NCBI RefSeq assembly: GCF_028453695.1
Contig: NC_135780.1
Coordinates: 10,723,172-10,787,171, forward strand
Source of the DNA: Augochlora pura
Taxonomy: Eukaryota > Arthropoda > Insecta > Hymenoptera > Halictidae
Direction: 5' to 3'
DNA length: 64,000 bases
Shown: piece after piece, positions 58,281 to 64,000 of the stretch
Layout: each line of letters begins with the position of its first letter
How positions within the stretch are numbered: position 1 is the first letter of the stretch
Position numbers and translations under genes: made by a program
The notes under the pieces: model-generated
Seen by the model: only the letters and a program-made list of their open reading frames with translations
The model's database searches: none
Told to the model about the DNA's origin: nothing

Positions 58281-59959
58281 GGTATCATTAAACCAGCCTT
58301 ATACAACATAATGCACATCTAATGCACATGGAATAAGCAAAACATTGTCCACCCGAAACATTTTCAATTACCTCGAGATATAGTTCGTATAATTTTTGGC
58401 ATGTCTCCTGCACGATCGCGGGAAGTCTTCTCCCCTCGAGGTTTTTATTTTCTGCAATCCCGTCACGCAGGCATCCTCCGCCGCCTACCACGGAATTAGA
58501 ATTGTCGACACGCCGTATAGGAAAGCCGATACACGGTTCTCGGAAAGAAGCATCCGGGGAAACGGCTGGTCCCGCGAGATTCGCAGATCCACAGACCCGA
58601 AAAGCTATCACGATCGCGAAACGTCGCCGGCGTCTCTGTTTTCTCTGGCACCCTTCATCCGACGTGCTGGTAAAGTTCGAAGGACACTGTAAATTCCTTG
58701 CTGAAATAACAGCGGGACGTCGATGGGAGACGATGAACGTTGTCAGAATTTATGAGAGTCTCCACGGCAAAGATGAACGTTCCCTTTCGCTCGCGTCTTT
58801 ATTCACTCGCGTTCTATTTATTCAGTTCTCTCTGTATATCTCTCTTTTTTTCTTTCTCTCTCGGCTCGCGTGTTGTTGTCGGCAGTATTAAAATACATTT
58901 TTGAAAAATTACAACGCGCAGACAATAACGTGTACAGTGTGCCTTGTTCCTGTATTTGCGAGCAAAGGCTGGAACGAACCGGCAGACGTCAAAAGGTGGA
59001 GATACCTGTTTAAACGAACGGGACCGTATTTTCCTGGGCGCGTATGAAATTGCCGGTCTCTTCTGGCCAACGAAAGGTCCCGGCGCGTCGAGCAAACGAA
59101 CGGGAAAGGATAACTCGTCGCGGAAATGTTTAATCTTCAATGTACGCCGGGGGCCTTTGTAATTTCATCGCAGCGCGTCGAGGAAATTTTTTTTTTTTTG
59201 CGCCCGGCCTTCCAATTTCATTTCCGGGCACGCTCGGAAACGGTAATCCGAGCCGCCGGCGTCACGCCGCGTCATCAAAGCTTCCTAATTTTTCACGGCC
59301 GGGATAACTAATGGGCGAAGTTTGACGATTTCGCGTGCACGGGACGGCGATCGAACAGCGTTGCGCGCACGGAACGCGTCGATAAATTTCGGTCCGCCGC
59401 CCGCTTCTCGATGAACGGAAAATATAATTTGTCCGACACGGTGGACGGCGACTCTAACAAAAACAATCCATCCGCGGAACTTTTTATGTCCGTTCGCGAG
59501 TCCCGGTCGTTTTAAAAAAAAAACGTAGCGACCGCGATCCCGTTACTTTCGCAATTTGCTCACCGCCGCTGTGTGAATGGTTTCTTGCTCGTCCATCCCT
59601 TTTCCCCGGAGAAGAGAAAAAATTCGTCGTTTACTACCGACCGCTGTCGTGGCTTCGATAATTTTACGAGCAACTTCCGAAACTCACGGTGTTGTAATAA
59701 TATACTTAACCTCCTTTGCTTTTTCATTTTATACCTATTCTTCGATGTAAAAAGCACAATGGTAGTATCCAAAGAAGAGCAGAAAAATTTCACGAAAGTC
59801 CACTCGGATTATAATTGAAGAATCTCAACAAGATCGCTGTTTCATCAAAATTTACTCGAACGTATTTAGATTTATTCGGAAAGTAATCCCTTGCCGCGTT
59901 GCTTTGTTCCATCGAGAAGAAGACTGTTATTCGGTATTCTAATTGTCCAATCACGGACT
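58281..59959. other. S5-pore intron, unique spacer
   Basis: GC-moderate DNA between the two inverted arrays, with T10 near 59191. Open frames on both strands have no similarity. Confidence 0.45.
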
Positions 59960-60270
59960 GACCTTGTTCTCCTTGCCTAATTATGATTCGCCTGTTCCAC
60001 TTCTCTAATCTCGATTTCTCTGTACCGCTTGTCCGATCATGGTCTTCTCGCACCCCTTGTCCAATCATGGTTTGCTCGTTCCACTTGTCTGACCATGGTT
60101 TACTAGTTCCCCTTGTCTGATCATGGTTTACTTGTTTCACTTGTCTGATCATGATTTACTTGTTTCACTTGTCTGATCATGGTTTACTTATTTCGCTTGT
60201 CTGATCATGGTTTACTTGTTTCACTTGTCTGATCATAATTTGCCAGCTCCACGTGTCTGGCCATGATTTC
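59960..60270. repeat. 28-bp minisatellite, inverted array
   Basis: About 11 copies of TTGTTTCACTTGTCTGATCA units at 28-bp spacing (for example 60141 and 60169). This is the reverse complement of the unit at 57130-58280. Confidence 0.92.
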
Positions 60271-61709
60271 CAATTCTACTTGTTTCTACTTCAATTTTCT
60301 TTTATTAGACCACGCGGATCGATTTTATTCTTGATGGCGTATCATTATTTTACTGATTTTATTTTGGTAGTTTTTAATTTATATATTATATAGCTTTTAT
60401 ACTTCAATTTTCTTTCATTAGACCACGCTGGTTTTATTTTGATTGTTTTTAGTTATATATTATATAAGTTTTAGTTATATATTACATAGTTGTTAGTTAT
60501 ACCCTATATAGTTTTTATTCGATATTATTACCGTGGCTCTATCGTGCACATTTGGACATAAATCGTCATTGTTTGCACTCGTTAATAACCGCGAGTATAT
60601 TCCTCGAGTCTTCGACAGCCACCGGAAGCGGAGCAGGACTTTTAATTGACAAATTCAATTTCCGACGTAGGCTGGAACATCCGACGCGGCGGCCCGTGAA
60701 AGAGAAGCCCCGCCTCAATGAAATCTGTTGTAATGCTATCCGTCCCATTAGAACCCGTCCGCCGCTTAACGATTAATCCCGGCCTGTTATTTTCATGTTC
60801 GATTTCCGATAATGAATTTTCGTCTCTCCGTTCCGCCGACGCGTGTCGTCACGCGCATTCCGTTGGGGGGTCGCGGCCGAAAGGGAGAGAAGGGAGGCAG
60901 GGATCACGGTTTAATGCAACGGAATTATTATTGCAACTGGACACGCGTAATTAAGAGCGCGCAGATGGAATCGATTTCACCTTCGAATCGATTCCGTGTC
61001 TTTCCTCTTCAATTAGACATCCCCGTTATTGGAACGTAGCAGCCCGATTTCGGTAGAAATACGTGTCGCGTTCCCCCTTTTATTGCATGCCGGTCGCTAT
61101 TTAAATCGTCGCCGTTCCATCGTCGCTACGTCAACGCCGCGTTCGGGAAATGCTCTACGGAAAGAACGAACGGCAATTCGATCGTTTAATTCCGAGCGTT
61201 TGATTAAAAGCGAAGATCGTTCGGAAAAATTCGATTAACGTTTGATCTTGCGAACGGCCGTGCAAAAAGAAGTCCGTAGAATGTGGAGTACATGTTACGT
61301 GGAGTACATGTTACGTGGAGCGTGGACTATAGAGCGCCGCGTTTGCCGTGTACCGTGCGCGTTGGTTTCGTCCTGATGGACTAAGAATCGCGAAATTAAC
61401 GGGCGAGGTAACGATCGTATAATTTGTCCGTGCCGACACTTTATTCCGCGGATTAATTAGACGGCCAGGAGTCGCCTTGCCGTCAGTGACACGGCGGCTA
61501 ATCCGTTAAACCTCTTAGAATCTCGCGCCCCTCGCCGCCGCCGCCTCGTCGTCGTCGTCGGTAATTTTCGTAATAAAGATGGCCGGCGAGATTGCGACGT
61601 TTAGCCGTCGTCGGCGGCCGGTTACCACGATTATTCGCCGCTGCTAAGGGCAGCTGCGCAACGCGGAACACTAATATTTCAGGCTGTTTTCTGTTGTATG
61701 CCCCGGCAG
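60271..61709 (+). other. S5-pore intron, 3' part
   Basis: An AT-rich repeat-like stretch (TTTAGTTATATATTATATA, 60380-60500) leads to GC-rich DNA and the acceptor of the pore exon. No additional exon recognised. Confidence 0.45.
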
Positions 61710-61845
61710 GTTCCACGACGAGGAGCACGCGAATCTCCTTAATGCGATGTGGCTCATCGCAATCACGTTTCTGAGCGTCGGTTTCGGCGACATCGTGCCC
61801 AACACGTACTGCGGTCGAGGTATAGCCGTTTCCACCGGAATAATG
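61710..61845 (+). CDS. SK: SK channel exon: pore helix and selectivity filter
   Basis: One base completes the Arg codon from the previous exon, and 45 codons follow. The acceptor is TGCCCCGGCAG at 61709, and the donor is ATG|GTAAGG at 61845/61846. The peptide runs FHDEEHANLLNAMWLIAI (outer turret and pore helix), then TFLSVGFGDIVPNTYCGRG (selectivity filter and outer mouth), then IAVSTGIM at the entry to S6. The filter reads GFGD, where the common potassium-channel signature is GYGD. The Phe variant is known in other potassium channels. The next exon (S6 and calmodulin-binding domain) would be entered in phase 0 and is not in the window. No second pore-like exon was seen between 61846 and 64000. 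Confidence 0.95.
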
Positions 61846-63074
61846 GTAAGGCCAGACTCACGAAGTTTAATACGCGGACGTGGCCGCGAGATTTGCGACC
61901 GTCCGCAAAGGACGGGAAGGACGCCGCCGACGCGCGACCCCCGTTGACGTGACACACGACCCGGGACAACCGATCGAAACGATTCACCGTTTCTTTGCAT
62001 CCTCGGAGGCGCCGTTCTTTTGCGCCTTCGATTCTCGCTTGGAGTAGAACTATAGTGCGCCTAGAAATTAGCTTTTCAGTCGAGTTTAGACTGTTTGATT
62101 TTTAGCCCGGAAAGCGACTTGGCTTGCGACTCGACATTTTTCTTAATATCTTGTGCTACTACATTTTGCAGAACCACCGATCCTTTCGCGTACCTTGTCC
62201 ATTTCATCGTAGCTGAAACTTATCCTAATCGATTTCAGCCAATACTTTATCGTACCAGGTTTTCTCAATCCTTTTCCTATGGTTTATTCTTTGATTAATT
62301 TTTCTTTAAATAATTTTTACTGTTCGTCCTTTACACGTCGATCCGGGTAATAATCGAAACCTGTCGATTGGCGTCACACCCTTCTGTTTCACCACTCCTT
62401 TCGCCATGTTTTTATCATACTTTATCGCTCCGATTCCCGCTTCAATTTCTCGTCTTTACCTAGCCTATATACATATGTATGTTATTTACTGTGCCTATTA
62501 AAGTAACATTCAAATTCGCCAATAAATTAAATACCTTCTTTTACCTACAATTCTTAAAACAGTGAAATTATACGTTAACGTTTTTTATATAAGCACGAAC
62601 ATTTTCATAATCGAAACTTTGCGAATGCAACAATTTATTCCTTTGTTTAAATAAGCATCGTGTTTGCATGATTCTCATTCTTATTCGCTACGTATATTAC
62701 AAGCTTCTTACCAAGGGAAAAATGCTTCGAACCATTATAATGCCAACAAAATGCAAAATATTAATAAAATATTAATAAACATTAATAAAATATTAATAAA
62801 AAAAATATCTCTACTTCAATAGCATTGTTACTATTGAAAATAGTCATTTCAAATGGAAGAAAAATTATGACAAGGGCACAGTAAAAGACACTCCCGTTCT
62901 ATTCCACCGCGACACGAGTCCAGAGTCGTTCGACTCAGTTCTACTATTCCGTCATCTCTCACCGATTTAGCGCGACAGTTTTCAGCGTCGAACAGAACCG
63001 ATCGATCTCTGAGAAAAGACGCTCGGAGACCGGGTAGCCGGTCGCGAGAAATCGCTAGAACTTCTCGCTGCGTC
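61846..63074 (+). other. SK intron after the pore exon
   Basis: Starts with a GTAAGG donor. I saw no second pore-like exon and no S6 sequence (GAGCTAL-type) on the + strand. Confidence 0.55.
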
Positions 63075-63108
63075 AGCGATCCCACGTGACGGCGATCCCA
63101 CGTGACGG
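63075..63108. promoter_or_regulatory. Tandem duplicated E-box
   Basis: GCGATCCCACGTGACG occurs twice in direct succession, giving two CACGTGAC E-box-like sites 17 bp apart in a CpG-rich stretch. Any regulatory role is inferred. Confidence 0.4.
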
Positions 63109-64000
63109 CGCTGATCGTTCCAGGATCATCCTCGGTTCTTCATCGTCGCAGAGGTTCGCGGTAACTCGCGGTCGTCGCGATCCCCGATCGGTTCGACGCT
63201 TTTCTCCTCGGCAGGTGCGCGCATCCCGGCGCACTCGAATCGTAGGTATCCGGCGACGACTAGTATGCAGCGAGCGTCGCCACGTTAAAGGGGTTATCGA
63301 CCGCAGCCGCGCGCTGCAACCGGCAGTTACGATGCACTTGGACCGACACTTCGTCACGATAAACGCTACACACCGTGGGTCTAATCTCCCCGTCGGGACC
63401 GTTCCGGTTCCTTATTGTTATTGCGCTTCCCGGGCCGCCATGCTAATTCGCCGATTTAGGGCTCGCCAGCCGTGAATCGTTAACCAATTTACCCGCCCCT
63501 CCCTCCCCCGACGTCCCGGTCAATTCCCCGTGAAATCCCGCTTTTTGATGGCCGCGGAACTTCGACGACGCTTCCTACTCCCCCCCCCCCCTTCCCTCTA
63601 GGTTATCCCCNNNNNNNNNNNNNNNNNNNNNNNNNNNNNNNNNNNNNNNNNNNNNNNNNNNNNNNNNNNNNNNNNNNNNNNNNNNNNNNNNNNNNNNNNN
63701 NNNNNNNNNNAACCGCCGTATCCTCTGAACACGGTCCTGCATAATCAACGCGGAAACGGTAGCATAATCGGTGCTCCCGCGCGGCTCGTCGGACGCGCGG
63801 ATTGCCGCGCGCCGGTTGGACGCGCGCGACGCCATCTTTGACAACCGCTGGTTGAACCCGTTGCGACGTTATTAGGATCGTTTTCCTAAGATTTCGGAAT
63901 ACTTTGGTGCCGATATTCGATCGTTCGATTAAATGGAATAATTGAGCCGATTATTTTTGAATGTGGCCGTAACTCCGTTTATCTTCGTATATTTAACCCT
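63109..64000. other. CpG-rich DNA with gap at the window end
   Basis: A C13 run is near 63580, a 100-N gap at 63611-63710, and the window ends in TTTAACCCT, which could be the left end of another TTAA element. No exon recognised. Confidence 0.45.
63611..63710. other. Assembly gap (100 N)
   Basis: Placeholder gap downstream of the pore exon. Confidence 0.95.

Larger units (their letters stand above)
18668..61845 (+). other. SK: SK potassium channel gene, partial (gene span seen in window)
   Basis: Three exons in the same orientation encode consecutive parts of one SK/KCNN-type channel: S1, then S3-S5, then the pore. In this family four subunits with constitutively bound calmodulin form a voltage-independent, calcium-gated potassium channel of the plasma membrane, which shapes after-hyperpolarisation in neurons and muscle. 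Exon phases fit: 0 at 19045, 0 at 55254, 2 across 55675/61710, and 0 at 61845. S2 is not seen between S1 and S3. S6 and the calmodulin-binding domain must lie beyond 64000, and the N-terminal exons are unrecognised. The S1-S3 intron spans about 36 kb, contains five assembly gaps and is packed with tandem repeats and MITEs. The S5-pore intron is about 6 kb. Confidence 0.93.

Overview
This is a 64-kb window of an insect nuclear genome. The only gene I can support is part of SK, the small-conductance calcium-activated potassium channel (KCNN family), on the + strand. Alternation of AT-rich satellite-like DNA with CpG-rich blocks, and the insect-like channel sequence, suggest Hymenoptera (bee, wasp or ant). 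That placement is inferred from style and was not tested by a search.

Three SK coding exons are visible. Exon 18668-19045 encodes the end of the variable N-terminus, a Gly-rich stretch and membrane segment S1. Exon 55254-55675 encodes S3, S4, the S4-S5 linker and S5. Exon 61710-61845 encodes the pore helix and the selectivity filter. All have good splice sites and consistent phases (0 at 19045, 0 at 55254, 2 at 55675/61710, 0 at 61845). The exon for S2 (about 32 codons, phase 0/0) was not found in the 36-kb intron between S1 and S3. It may lie in one of that intron's five N gaps. S6, the calmodulin-binding domain and the C-terminus lie beyond the right edge. The first coding exon is not recognised; 1-18.6 kb may be SK 5' intron or upstream DNA.

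The rest is non-coding and very repeat-rich. (1) Many tandem arrays with units of about 10 to 176 bp occupy much of the window. Examples are a CAGACA-type array at 6.8-7.8 kb, two arrays of one 21-bp unit at 13.3 and 15.8 kb, a telomere-like TTCGG/TTTGG array at 35.8-36.4 kb, a 41-bp array at 36.9-37.8 kb, a 32-bp array at 41.6-42.2 kb and a chimeric 156-bp array at 42.9-43.5 kb. The intron between S5 and the pore exon holds two inverted arrays of one 28-bp unit. (2) At least a dozen short non-autonomous elements begin TTAA-CCC and end GGG-TTAA, or begin TTAA-CACTAGA and end TCTAGTG-TTAA. These are piggyBac-like hallmarks, and several elements are nested. (3) Two copies of a mariner/Tc1-like MITE have GGGTGTCCC ends and TA target duplications. 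One lies 129 bp upstream of the S3-S5 exon. (4) Eight N gaps: seven of 100 and one of 500.

The long open frames over the arrays are low-complexity artefacts. I saw no tRNA, rRNA, CRISPR or bacterial-type system, and no convincing undescribed system beyond the repeat architecture described under findings.
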